A stretch of 64,000 nucleotides of DNA from the NCBI RefSeq assembly GCF_027595985.1, contig NC_073302.1:10232966-10296965 (forward strand). Reading direction: 5' to 3'. Under the pieces are notes generated by a model, which saw only the letters and a list, made by a program, of their open reading frames with translations, made no database searches and was not told where the DNA came from. Source of the stretch: Sorex araneus. Lineage: Eukaryota > Chordata > Mammalia > Eulipotyphla > Soricidae. This document shows positions 9,220 to 20,115 of the stretch, in pieces (position 1 is the first letter of the stretch; the number at the start of each line of letters is the position of its first letter). Made by a program: the position numbers and the translations under genes.

Positions 9220-10167
9220 ATGATGAGAGGAAATGAGACCAGAGTTTCTGAATTTCTCCTCGAGGGGCTCCCTATTCCACCAGAACGTCAGGGTTTGTGC
9301 TTCATCCTCTTCCTGCTCATGTACCTGACCACAGTGTTGGGGAACCTGCTCATCATCCTGCTCATCCGGATGGACTCTCGTCTCCACACCCCCATGTACT
9401 TCTTCCTTAGTGTCTTGGCTTTCGATGATGTGACTTACTCATCTGTCACTGTCCCCAAGATGTTGATGGACATGAAGACGAGTCACAAATCTGTTCCCTA
9501 TGCAGGGTGCATTTCTCAGGTTTTTTTTTTAATATTCTTTGCTAGTACTGAAAACTTTCTTCTTACAGTGATGGCATATGACAGGTATGTGGCCATCTGT
9601 CAGCCGCTCCACTACACCACCATCATGAGGCAGGAGCGATGCATTGTTCTAGTAGCAACATCCTGGATCATCAGTGGCTTCCACTCTTTGTTGCACGCCC
9701 TCCTTTTGGCCAGAGTTTCCTTCTGTGCTGACATTACCATCCCCCACTTCTTCTGTGAACTCACTGCAGTCCTGGAGATCAGCTGTTCAGACATTTCACT
9801 CAATGACCTGGTCATTTTCATTGAGGGAGGAATTTCTGTTTATCTGCCATTCATCTGTATCTTGGGCACTTATATTCGCATATGGGCCACCGTCCTGAAT
9901 AATCCCTCTGCTAAGAAATTCTTCAAAGTCCTTTCTACCTGTGGGTCCCATCTCCTTGTTGTATCTCTGTTCTATGGAACCATTCTTAAAGTTTATTTTT
10001 TATCCTCTTCCTCTTCCTCAAAAAATAAAGATATAATTGCTTCTGTGATGTACATGATAGTCACCCCCATGCTGAACCCTTTTATCTACAGCTTGAGAAA
10101 CAGAGATATAAAACAAGCCCTAAGTTTGCTCACTAACAGAGTCAAGTTCTGTAGTCAAAAAACTTAA
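9220..10167 (+). CDS. Olfactory receptor, class II, family 1 (OR1J-like), copy 1
   Basis: Intact 315-residue odorant receptor, a seven-helix G-protein-coupled receptor of olfactory neurons that signals through Golf and cAMP. Visible landmarks: N-glycosylation site N5-E-T; TM1 G41-N42; LHTPMYFFLS at 55-64; C97, which pairs with C179 in the long second extracellular loop; MAYDRYVAIC at 118-127; KVLSTCGSH at 236-244; PMLNPFIYSLRN at 283-294. Length is normal for the family. I chose the ATG at 9220 because a splice acceptor ends at 9203; an in-frame ATG at 9151 lies in the intron. From memory the closest family is OR1J, but subfamily assignment needs a tree. It differs from copy 3 at about 25 residues and from copy 2 at about 31. 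A run of ten T (9521-9530) encodes VFFL. Confidence 0.95.
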   Translation: MMRGNETRVSEFLLEGLPIPPERQGLCFILFLLMYLTTVLGNLLIILLIRMDSRLHTPMYFFLSVLAFDDVTYSSVTVPKMLMDMKTSHKSVPYAGCISQVFFLIFFASTENFLLTVMAYDRYVAICQPLHYTTIMRQERCIVLVATSWIISGFHSLLHALLLARVSFCADITIPHFFCELTAVLEISCSDISLNDLVIFIEGGISVYLPFICILGTYIRIWATVLNNPSAKKFFKVLSTCGSHLLVVSLFYGTILKVYFLSSSSSSKNKDIIASVMYMIVTPMLNPFIYSLRNRDIKQALSLLTNRVKFCSQKT

Positions 10168-11017
10168 TGTGGATGCATTGCCTACTGTGCATTAAAATAA
10201 TCAAGGAGACTATCATCCTAAAACATCTATTCTTTGTGTGCACATATATCTCTGAGTTGTTGACATACTTATGCTTCCCTCTGCTAACTTATTCCAGTTT
10301 TATGCCCCACTCTGACATTCAATGACTGACATTTACTGAGCAATGATTAGAAACTATGACGCATTATTTCAGCATGTTTAGAACTTGGGATTTGGAAAAT
10401 TGTAAAGATACCAAAACTAGGAATAAAGAAGAAAACTTCCCCAGGTCTACTACCTCTCTATGAAATGCCACTCTTTTTTTTCTTTACATTGTAAGGATTC
10501 AGGAAATTATGTACCTAAAGGTTGTCAAAAAAACTAATTGCCTATATAAATCAGATATTCCATTTAAATATTCTGAACTTCCCATTCAAAATTTTCCATT
10601 TAAATATTCTGAACTTCCCATTAAAATAAAGACTCTTGGATTTACTTACAAGTAAGGAATCCTGCAAGTTCAAATAATTCTGTTATTTCTAATACATAAA
10701 TCATTTCTAAATTTTATACATGTTTTAAATCTTGATGTATTTGATAGTTACAATGGATACTAAAATGGTCATGACATGGATATGCCTGAGTATGTGTGTG
10801 CGTTAAATACGTTCAACATGTTACACACCTTCAATGTTGTCACTTTTATTGTATATTCGTGTGATTTATGATTACCTAGTAGTGTGAAAATTCAGATGGG
10901 AGTTATGAAAGACCATATTTTTGAGACTTAAAGGTTATGTAACATATATTTGTGTAAAATTACATGATTTTTGTATATTTTTGTAAAATTTCACGCCATG
11001 CTTTATATAAAACTACC
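10168..11017. other. OR 3' flank (unit 1)
   Basis: Non-coding AT-rich sequence shared with 26,351-27,179 and 49,649-50,544. AATAAA-type hexamers occur (for example gaataaag near 10,422), but I cannot say which is used. It includes the minisatellite below. Confidence 0.6.
10548..10625. repeat. 36-bp minisatellite, two copies (unit 1)
   Basis: Repeat ttccatttaaatattctgaa plus cttcccattcaaaatt, twice. Unit 2 has one copy (26,757-26,785) and unit 3 three (50,053-50,155). Confidence 0.9.
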
Positions 11018-11272
11018 ACTGTCATCCCACTATTCATTGATTTACTCAAGTGGGCTCCAGTAATATCTCCATTCGTCCCTATCTTGTGGTAGTGTAGCTC
11101 GATCACATATTGGGTGCTCTTTCAGGGTCAGGGTATTAAGGACCATCATTGTTACTGTTTCTGGCATATTGAGTACACCACAAGTAGTTTGCTAGGCTCT
11201 GCCATGTGAGTGGGATACGCTCGATAGCTTGCCGGGCTCTCTGAGAGTGCTGGAGGTTTATGGGGTGGCCAC
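11018..11272 (-). mobile_element. RTE-bodied SINE, inverted (unit 1)
   Basis: In reverse it shows the tail (tactggagcccacttgagtaaatc reduced to key parts), gccagaaacagtaacaatg and the ctctcagagagcccggcaag body. The tRNA head is missing. Same insertion at 27,180-27,440 and 50,540-50,800. Confidence 0.75.
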
Positions 11273-11924
11273 TAATCGCCTTCACAGGTCTTCTCAGCCA
11301 AATTATAATATTTCCTTCTAGATTTGTTGCCTACTGTCTAAGCCCCATCAAATATCGTGCGGTAATTATGGAAAATGAGTAGGGAGTGTCTCATAATGTG
11401 GATTTCCTGACCTCATGGTGTAGGTATATGTTCACTCATATGTGAAGATTGGCCTGAGTGTGGTAAGCGGCCTGATGTGTGGTGGCACTTGGGTTGGGGA
11501 GGTCCGCTGCTGGGGCTGGGCACCTTGGGGTGGTCAGGGCTCTCACCCATGCCTCACTGGGTGCCTCTAGTGAAAACATCCTGACGCGGAATCTGGTTGC
11601 ATGGTTATGGGGACCTGATTATATGCTCCCTTCTGGGAGAAGCAGCCTTGAGTTCTGGACTGTGGCCGATGAGATTATCTGGTACCAGCAGGAGATGGCT
11701 TATGCATGTGATCCCTGGGTCGCCGGAGAGTAGGAGAAGCAAGGAGAGGATCTCTGCTCCTGGGTCTCATTGTGCCCAGAGTTTAGGTCACAAAGTTCTG
11801 CATTACCTGCGTTCCGTGGAACTTCATTCATGCATGAGCCTTGGCTGGAGCGTGAAGTTAAAAAATGTGAAAGAAGCTCACAGAAACAATAGTCTTCTAT
11901 AGTAAAGTCGCTGCTTATTAAACC
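11273..11924. other. Unidentified duplicon block with GC-richer core (unit 1)
   Basis: About 650 bp, richer in GC than its surroundings between 11,460 and 11,780, recurring at 27,441-28,090 and 50,801-51,460. Short open frames (60-100 codons) are not kept in the same form between units, so I do not call a gene. It may be an old repeat that I do not recognise. Confidence 0.5.
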
Positions 11925-14078
11925 AAAGTCTATGGCTTTCCTATATGCAAATAATGAGAGAAGAAAGCAGTATGAAAAAAGAAATCCTGTTCACATTCAT
12001 GCCTCAGAAAATCAAGTACCTTGGAATCAGCTTAACTAAGCAGGTAAAGAATCTGTGCAAAAAAAACTACAAATGATACTTCAAGAAATAAGAGGACACA
12101 AGGAAACGAAAAGATATACCCTGGCCATGGATTGGGAGAATCAACATTGAGAAAATGGCTATACTCCCCAAAGCATTATACAGATTCAACGAGAGCCCTA
12201 TTAGGATACCCATGACATTCTTCAAGGATATGGATCAAACACTCCTGAAATTCACATAGAACAGAAAACCCGCACTAATAGCTAAAGTAACTCTTGTGAA
12301 AAGAAGATGGGATGCATCATCTTCCCCAATCTCAAACTACTACAAAGCAGTAATAATAAAAACAGCATAGTTTTGGAACAAAGGCAGAGCTGCAGACCAA
12401 TGGAACAGGGTTGAATATCCTTACACACACCATCAAATATACGATCATCAAATCTTTGATGAGGGAGCAAGAAATGTGAAGTGGAACAAGAAAAGCCTCT
12501 TTAATAAATGTTGCGGACAAAACTGGACAGATACATGCGATAAAATGGCTCAAAACTCTACCGAACACCTTGCAGAAAAGTCAGATCAAAATGGATTTAA
12601 TACCTGAACATCAGACAGAATCCATCAGGTACTTTTAAGACAAGGTCTGAAAAACCCTCCATGACATTGAAGCTAAAGGTATCTTCAAAGATGACACGAC
12701 TCGGAACAAGAAAGTTGAAACAGAGATGAACAAATGGGACTGGCTTAAACTAAGAATCTTTTATACCTCAAAAGAAACAGTGACCAGAATAGAAAAACAG
12801 TCTACAGAATGGGGAAGGATATTAACCCAAAACACATCTGAGATGGTTGATATTAAGGCCATACAAGCAACTAGTTGAATTCTACAAGAAGAAATCATCC
12901 AGTCCCATCAGAAAATGCGGGGAGGAAATGAACAGAAACTTTCGCAAAGAAGAAATCTGAATGGCCAAAAGGCACATGAAAAAATGCTTCATCAGGGAGA
13001 TCATCAGGGAGACGCAGATCAAAACAATAATGAATTATCATCTCACACCACGGACACTGGCACACATCCAAAAGAACAAAAATAACCGGTGTTGGATTGG
13101 ATGTGTGGAAAAAGGGACTCTCTCTCACTGCTGTCAGAAGTGCCAAGTGGTTCAGCCCTTTTGGAAAACAGTATGGGTGTTTCTCAAAAAATTAAAAAGT
13201 CAGTCCCATTTGATTCAGAAAAACAACTTCCGGGAATATATCCTAGAGATTCAAAAAAGTATAGTAGACATGATATTTGCACTTGTAGTTTGATTGCAGC
13301 ACTGTTTACAATAGACAGATTCTGGAAAAAGCTGAGTGCCCGAGAACAGATGACTGGTTAAAGAAACTTTTGCACATCTACACAATGGAATACTATGCTG
13401 CTGTTAGAAAATATGAAGTCATGAAATTTGTATATAAGTGGATCAACATTAACAGTATCATGCTAAGTGAAATGAGTCAGAAATGGAGGGACTTTACAAA
13501 ATAAAAAATTTTAAAAAAGAAAGTTGGAGAGCAAAAAAAAAGATAGTTAATAAATACTACAATACTTTTAGTTATTATAAAAATAAATAGAGGGACAGAC
13601 ATAGAAGGATTGACTCTTTGTGGAATATAAAATAACAGAATTGGAGAATAACACCTAAAAATAGTAAAGATAATGACCCAGAGGATTGCTCCACAGCTTG
13701 GAAGCCACCCTCATGTGTCATTGGAAAAGACAGTTCAGATAGAGATGTAACCACCATGTAAAGGATGCTTGGAAGGTCTGCTTGGGATGGGAGGTGTGTG
13801 CTGAAAGTAGACTATAGACTGAACATGATGGCCGCTTAATACCTGTATTGTTAACTACAACACCCAAAAAGAGAGAGTAACAAGGAATGCACCTGCCAGA
13901 TGCGGGGGAGTGGTGGATGGGGTGGGGGTCCTTGGAGGGATACTAGGAATATTGGTGGTGGAGAATGGGCACGGGAGAAGGGATGGTTATTTGATAATTG
14001 TATGACTGAACAGTAAGCACAAAAGTTTGTAAGTCTGTAACTGTACATCACGGTTATTCATTGATAAATAAATAAATG
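11925..14078 (+). mobile_element. 5'-truncated LINE-1 (unit 1)
   Basis: Matches the complete LINE-1 from about 39,010 (ORF2 just after the RT domain) to the 3' end: ORF2 C-terminal pieces at about 12,000-13,440, then 3' UTR and a tail of taaa/taaat repeats to 14,078. Many frameshifts and stops. Its A-rich tail is where the RTE element inserted. Confidence 0.85.
12961..13361 (+). pseudogene. LINE-1 ORF2 C-terminal relic (unit 1)
   Basis: Broken frames carry recognisable ORF2 C-terminal motifs: MAKRHMKKC at the start, CWIGCVEKGTLSHCC (the cysteine-rich CCHC-like region) and QPFWKTVW. Two overlapping frames share the homology, which shows a frameshift. Non-functional. Confidence 0.75.
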
Positions 14079-14478
14079 AATAAATAAGACCATCTCTGGC
14101 ACTTTAGGGAGGGGGTCAAACCCAGATGCCCCACCCTATTCAAGCCAGATAAATACTCACCGGCCAACACTCTGCCTCCACTACCCAGCCACCAACACGC
14201 TTCAGGACACTCTACTGACTGCACGGCCACTTCATAATAACTATTATTCCTGCACCACATTTGGTACAGTTCAAATATGGTGTGAACCATGGTGACACCT
14301 CTAAGGGCGACTGGAGTCTGCCCAAAAAGCCTCCATCCCTCCCAGAGAGCCCAGCAAGCTACTAGAGTATCCCAAGGCACGGCACAGGTTAGCAAGCTAC
14401 CCATGGAGTATTCAATTTGCCAAAAACAATAACAATTGGCCTCATTCACCTTACACCAAAAGAGCCCCGAGTACAAAA

Positions 14479-14946
14479 GTGTTAAGAAAGATGAGCAAGG
14501 ATAGGCTGAAAAAATCTCATGGAATAACTAGACTGCCAAAACAAAGAAAGAATAAAAAGATTGTCTGTACTTTCAAGGCATGTAAGCTGGCATCAGAAGC
14601 ATCCATCAAGGACCTGATGGCGCAAACACAGAAGATCAAGTACAACATCATTGGTCTCACCGAAATGAGAAGACATCAGTCACATCACGCCATTTTTGAC
14701 ACTGGAGAAGAATTGTTCCTTGGAACATGGGACAACAGAGGCATAGGTGGTGTCGGTGTCCTTGTCAACATTAACTTGGCCATGAGCATTGATTCACTCG
14801 AATGCCTAACAACCCGAATCAGAAGATTACACTTGAATAGATGTGACCCACTGCCTGCAGTTTCTATCTTTGTCGTCTACACACCAACATCCAACTACAA
14901 TGAAGAAGAAATTGAGAGGTTCTACATGGAACTGGAGAAGTTCTAA
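14479..14946 (+). pseudogene. RTE endonuclease domain fragment (unit 1 copy)
   Basis: 155 codons of the N-terminal endonuclease: GLTEMRR, the GVGVLVN strand and YTPTSNYNEEE are readable. It stops at a TAA (14,944-14,946) where the unit 2 copy continues through FYKEDHTF. The DFNA motif follows near 14,983 and is then frameshifted. Confidence 0.8.
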
Positions 14947-16201
14947 AAAGAAGACCACACCTTCTGCAAGATCATTGTTGCTGATTTTAATGCGGATAGG
15001 TCCAAGATCTTCGCGCAAAGAACTCCTCATTGGGACCCATGGCCTAGAATGGAGCGATCAGGGTGAAAGACTGTCTGAATTTATCATGTCGACCAAGACC
15101 ATCCAGGGTAACTCACTGCTCCAGAAGGCCAAATCTAAATGCTGGACATGAGAGTCTCCCGCTGGACAGTTCCACATTGGAATTGACCACATCATATTCA
15201 ATTGAAGGTTTTGCCTGACCAATGTCGCTGTTTTCCCAAATACCAAATGGGTTTGGACCACCATCTCCTTTGTGCAAAATTCTACTTCATAGATCAGGAA
15301 GAAAAGTCTGCAAAATTTAAGTCTAAGAAGGCAACTCCGAGAATGACCACCAACTGGGTGCTCTTTGGCACTACTGTAGCAACTTGGGAAGATGCCGTCA
15401 TTGACAACATCAGCGAGGAATACAACAAACTGGTTCAGCACCTCCATGACTGTGCAAAGAATGGCGAGAGTGAGAAAGCCACAAAGAGACACCTATCTTC
15501 GGAAACTCTCAAGCTCATTTGTCAACGTAGTTTGGTGCGAGCCTCAGGCAAACACAAGCTAACGTCCAAGCTTGCAAAACTGTGCATATATGCGATAAAG
15601 GAAGATCTCAAAGAGAGAAGAGCAGCAGTGTTGGAGATTTGGCAGACTCTGGAAAAAGTATTCGCAATGCTTGCCTGTCCTTCGCCAAGTATAAGATCAA
15701 GATGACTGCCCTCTGAAGTCCTGATGGATCTATCACATCTTCCAGAAAGGCAATGGAGAGGATTATTCACGACTTCTACTCGAATCTCTTTGAGAGCCAT
15801 GACCACCTGCTCACATACCAAATTCTGCAGGATGGATATGTCATTCCCAATGTTCTCCCTTCCGAAATACGACACACCATTTTGTTGGTAAAGATGCGTA
15901 CAGCTCCTGGTCCGGATAAGGTCAGACCATAACATCTGAGAATCTGCCACCAGTACTCATCAATACACTGGCTCGGGTTCTCAAGCTACCTGTCTGAATG
16001 CAGGGTTCCATCTCAGTGGAAAACCAGTAGGACTGTTCTGTTGTACAAGAAGGGAGACATTCAATATACCGGCACTTATAGCCCAAACTGCCTGCTCTCT
16101 GTCATATACAAGTTTTTCACTATATCATCCTGAATAGAATAGGCAGAACACTAGATAAAGGACAACCATGCAAGCAAGCCAGGTTCTGAAGAGGATTCAG
16201 C

Positions 16202-17031
16202 ATGATCCACCATATCCACACAATGACCAATTTCATTGAAGTTTCACGAGAATTTAAAATGCCGCTCTGTCTAACGTTCATGGACTTAAAAAAGGCCTTC
16301 GAATCTGTTGAGACTGAAGCAGTCATTGAAGTCCTAGCCAAACAAGGTGTTCAAACTGAGTACATCAAAATCCTCTGTGACTGTATTGCGGATTCACCAC
16401 CAGGATCTCACCATTCTACAAGGAAGTGATCATTGATGTAAAGAGAGGGGTGCAGCAGGGGGATACCATTTAACCGAAACTCTTCAGTGTCACCTTCATG
16501 TGATGATTGGAATGGGAAGGAGTCGGAGTGAAGATAGACGGTCGACAACTATATCACCTCTGCTTCGCTGATGACATTGTTCTCATAACGCCAAACATTA
16601 GCCAAGTGGCACAAATGCTGGCCGACTTTGACCATTAGTGTGGAAAGGTCGGATTGCAGCTGAATCTCAACTAGACAATGCTTCTGAAAAATGAACTATT
16701 CCCTGAAGATCCACTTGCTCTCAATGGAATGAACATCTCCGAATGCAGCAGCTATGTGTACCTGGGTTGAGAAATCCACATGAGGAACGACTTTGCACCA
16801 GAACTGCGCAGGAGGAAAGGAGCAATGTGGAATGCCTTCAAAAGCATCAAAGAGGTGGTTAAGAGGACAAAGAACCTCCGACTCTGGGCACATCTTTTCG
16901 ATTCCACCATTCTTCCTGCACTAACATACACCTCAGAGACCTGGGCCCTATGCAAACAGGATGAGAACACTATTCGGGTATCCCAAAGAGGAATTGAAAG
17001 AGCTATGCTAGGAATATCATATCTCACTTAA
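16202..17031 (+). pseudogene. RTE reverse transcriptase and C-terminal region, broken (unit 1 copy)
   Basis: Separate frames give RT motif A (FMDLKKAFESVE, near 16,275-16,315), an intact FADD box (16,564-16,575), and the C-terminal part at 16,780-17,031 (RRRKGAMWNAFKSIKEVVKR, ETWALCKQ). Connecting sequence carries stops and indels. Confidence 0.8.
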
Positions 17032-17404
17032 GTAAGAGAAGGAATCCATAGTTCTGACCTTCGTTGACAGTCAAGAATGAGGGACGATGTCTCGTTTGCC
17101 AAGTCAGCAAAAATCAGATGGGCCAGATCTGTAATGCAATTCAGAGACAACCGCTGGACTAGAGCTGTTACTGACTGGATTCCACGGGATGTCAGAAGAC
17201 CGTGTGGCTACCACCAACTAGATGGTCAGATTTCTTTGTCAAATCCCTGAATGAACGACTTGAGGCGCTTCCTCTTCCTGGAGCAAGCAGATATCATTGG
17301 GCGGCACTAGCACGCGACAGTGACAAATGGAGACATTACTGCCGCTCACTCGAGCAAATGGAATATCAATAGGACGAAAATTGATACAAGTGATAATAAA
17401 TAAG

Positions 17405-18005
17405 AAATTTGTTACTTCCCTAAGAAAACAAGAATTTTGAATTTTTTTATTTTGAAAGTTATGAACTAAATCTTCCTTTTTCTTGGTGACACTGTTATTC
17501 ATGCAGAACTTTGCAATCATGGCAGAAAATACATTTTTATAAGATGCTGTTTCAGAATTTCTTTGAATAATGCATATATTTGAGTTACAGCTAAAAATAT
17601 TCTATTCAAATACTTTTTTCAAGAGAAAAATTTCCAACAGAGAAAGAATAGAAATTTCCTTATTTCAAAATAACCCAAACGGCACCATTCTAGGGTGTTG
17701 ATATGGATGCATTGTAAAGTCATAGCCTTCCCACTGAGGTGAAGAAAATCCAAAGAACGAAAGGAATTTGTCAAGTCTCTTCATTTATTAATGTAAGCCT
17801 TTGGAATTAAAAAATAATAACGCTCTGACCCAGAAGTAGATTACCCAGAGCAAAGTTCATACTGCTCTGAGTCAGGACTCCAGCAAAGGATGTCTGGCAT
17901 GCCCAGCATGGCCCCGTCCTGCTCCAGTCCCTCCAATGAAAAAAATACAAACGCGTGTTCATGGAAGGGGTGATGTGGTGATGTGTGTTTGAGGGTCTCA
18001 GGGCG
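17405..18005. other. Duplicon unique block (unit 2)
   Basis: Counterpart of 1908-2152 and 59,430-59,940, extending further right because unit 1 has lost this DNA. No gene seen. Confidence 0.7.
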
Positions 18006-18400
18006 GCTCTCTCTCTCTCTCGCTACTTGTGTTGGGTGCTCTTGAGCCACTGTGTATGAACTGGATCAGAGTGGCTCCTCATTTATGCTCTGCTTCTGTG
18101 TGTGCTGCTCTGATTTCTTTTGTCTGTCTCTCCGACTCTATGTCTGTAGTCTCTCCTCTGGTCTCTTCCACACTCTCTCCCAATCCCTCTTGATCTCTCT
18201 TCTTCCTTTCTCTCTCTCTCTGGAGCCCTTCTACTTCTCTATCTGGAGCTCTTCTCAATCTCATTGCTGACTCCGACCCTTATTTCTGACTCTGAGCCAT
18301 ACTTCTAACTCTGACCCCTACTTCTGACTGAATCTTACTTCTGTGCTTTACTTCTGACTCTCACTCCTACATCTGACTCTGACCACCTCCACACTTAGAG
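18006..18400. repeat. CT-rich tract and degenerate 'cttctgactctgac' minisatellite (unit 2)
   Basis: CT-rich sequence to about 18,240, then irregular repeats of acttctgactctgac-type words to about 18,380. Counterpart at about 41,580-41,920 in unit 3; missing in units 1 and 4. Apparent proteins here are low-complexity artefacts. Confidence 0.75.
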
Positions 18401-19486
18401 TCTTAGTTTATTTAGCAATCACATAGGGTGGTGACACAAGTGTGGGTTGAAGATTTACAAATCAAAAAAGAGAGGAAAGGACACTTCCCCAAGAGATTAC
18501 TTCAAGGATAAAATTTCAACTAAGGAGATTACTACAGATTATTAGGAGATCAACTTAAGGGTGTATCCCATCCAGGGTATGTTGCTTTCTACATTCCTCT
18601 GCTAGAAATACACTTAAATAGTTGTACTAAATCTACTTCTAATATTTCTAGCAATGTCATTCTGCATAAGCACAGTAAAATATATATCAAATTTAAAATT
18701 TGGTTCTTCCTGAGGACAGCCCACTATATATTACAGACTACAGCCCTCAGGTCAGGTTAGTCTTCCTAACCCCAACAGTGTACTAGTCTCATCCTTACTT
18801 TTGGATCATGACAACATTTGTCTATGACCATGCTCTCAACTTAGAGTTGAGTATTGTGGCACTTTGAGCTGACCCGTTTCGATATCAGAGTAACTCACAG
18901 CTTGCCCTGGGTCCATTCCGTCCCTCATCAGGACCCTGCTTTTGTGGTGCTAGGAACTAAGGGCAACTGAGTCCAGAAAGCAGATGACCAGGAGTAAATA
19001 TTATTGGAGTCAATCAACTCCCAAGTTACAAAGCATAATATTAACTGTCTTCCTGTGTCCATACAGAAAGGACATTGCTTTCAGGGAAACTGTCCCAACC
19101 GCACAACAGAGCCTGGCATGCTACCTGTGGCATATGCGGTATACGGAAACCTTCCCTGTGGCAAGGCTGAAAGGGCAAACCCAATGTTATCCTACACTCC
19201 AACTCATCATCCACTTGAACTTTGCTAGGAATACGACTCAAGAACCAACACTTTTAACCAGGTCAAGATCTCTTAGAAACCCATCTCTTATCTCACACAG
19301 TACAACAGGTTTTTGTGAATTGATTTTGCAGCTTGCTGCTAAGCTGTGATTTGTTTTTTATAAGAGCTTTTTTAGTGGAATCCCTCAGATTCTCTACATA
19401 CAATATTATTACATACAAAAATGTGGATAATTTATTTCTTTTGAAAATTAGATTTTAAAATATATTTGTTGCATAATTTCTGCATT
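18401..19486. other. Duplicon non-coding block (unit 2)
   Basis: Collinear with 41,930-42,968 and, from about 18,706, with 3145-3861. At 19,093-19,152 it carries an extra stretch resembling the middle of the RTE-bodied SINE (acagagcctggcatgctacc), absent from units 1 and 3. Confidence 0.55.
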
Positions 19487-19487
19487 G

Positions 19488-19745
19488 AACTGGAGCGATA
19501 GCACAGCAGGTAGGGTGTTTGCCTAGCATCCGGCCGACCTGGTTCAATATCTCTGTCCCTCTTGGAGAGACCAGAAAGCTATCGAGAGTATCCCGCCTGC
19601 ACAGCAGAGCCTGGCAAGCTACCCCTGGGGTATACGGTATGCCAAAAACAGTAACAAGAAGTCTCACACTGGAGACATTACTGGTGCCTGCTTGAGCAAT
19701 CAATGAACAGCCGGATGTCTGTGCTAAAGTGCTACAATTGCTGCA
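19488..19745 (+). mobile_element. tRNA-headed SINE with RTE-derived body and tail (unit 2)
   Basis: Same insertion as 3866-4126. Good copy for seeing the mosaic: head 19,493-19,545, RTE-5'UTR-like body about 19,547-19,660, RTE-3'-end-like tail about 19,668-19,735. Confidence 0.87.
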
Positions 19746-19977
19746 TCTAGTACTCACAATTTTATTGAGTATTGGAGATACAATATATTTTTAGTGGAAA
19801 TAGTGGGCATCGTTGTCTTATGTTGGATCTTAGAGGGAGTTTCCTTTTCCATTGTGTATGATGCTAGTTGTGGGTCTGTATCTGTAATATAGTCTTAAAC
19901 TAAAGAAAATCTTTAGTACCTATGAACTCCATCTTCTCCTGGGCCAATAATGAAACAATGTAAAAGCAGTAATCTTT

Positions 19978-20115
19978 TAGGTCCAGGAGATAGTAAAAAC
20001 TTTGCCTTGCATGCAGTCAACCCACGTTCAGTCCCTTGGCACTACACATGGTCTTACAAACACCAGAAGAAATGATCCCTATCACAGAGTGAGGGGAAAG
20101 CTCTAGCACCACTGG
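19978..20115 (+). mobile_element. Old tRNA-headed SINE fragment (unit 2)
   Basis: Counterpart of 4355-4500, followed by a polypurine tract to about 20,180. Confidence 0.6.

Larger units (their letters stand above)
14089..17394 (+). mobile_element. Full-length RTE LINE (end of unit 1)
   Basis: A 3.3-kb element bounded by the 10-bp duplication aataaataag (14,079-14,088 and 17,395-17,404). It has a 5' UTR (14,089 to about 14,475) whose 14,310-14,440 part resembles the SINE body, an apurinic-type endonuclease region (14,479-15,200), a reverse transcriptase region (about 15,750-16,680, FADD at 16,564-16,575), a C-terminal region and a tail ending ttgatacaagtgat. Non-LTR LINEs of this clade are copied by target-primed reverse transcription. 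Stops and frameshifts throughout (for example after LEKF at 14,946) make it inactive. The C-terminal signature resembles nematode RTE proteins, by memory. Confidence 0.9.

Noticed and set aside
11479..11902. Small protein in the GC-richer block (also 27,717 and 51,021)
   Set aside because: Frame, start and end differ between units, with indels not in multiples of three; no domain recognised.
17841..18270. Overlapping frames on both strands in the CT-rich block (also 41,438-41,822)
   Set aside because: Low-complexity composition drives both; reading frames shift between units.
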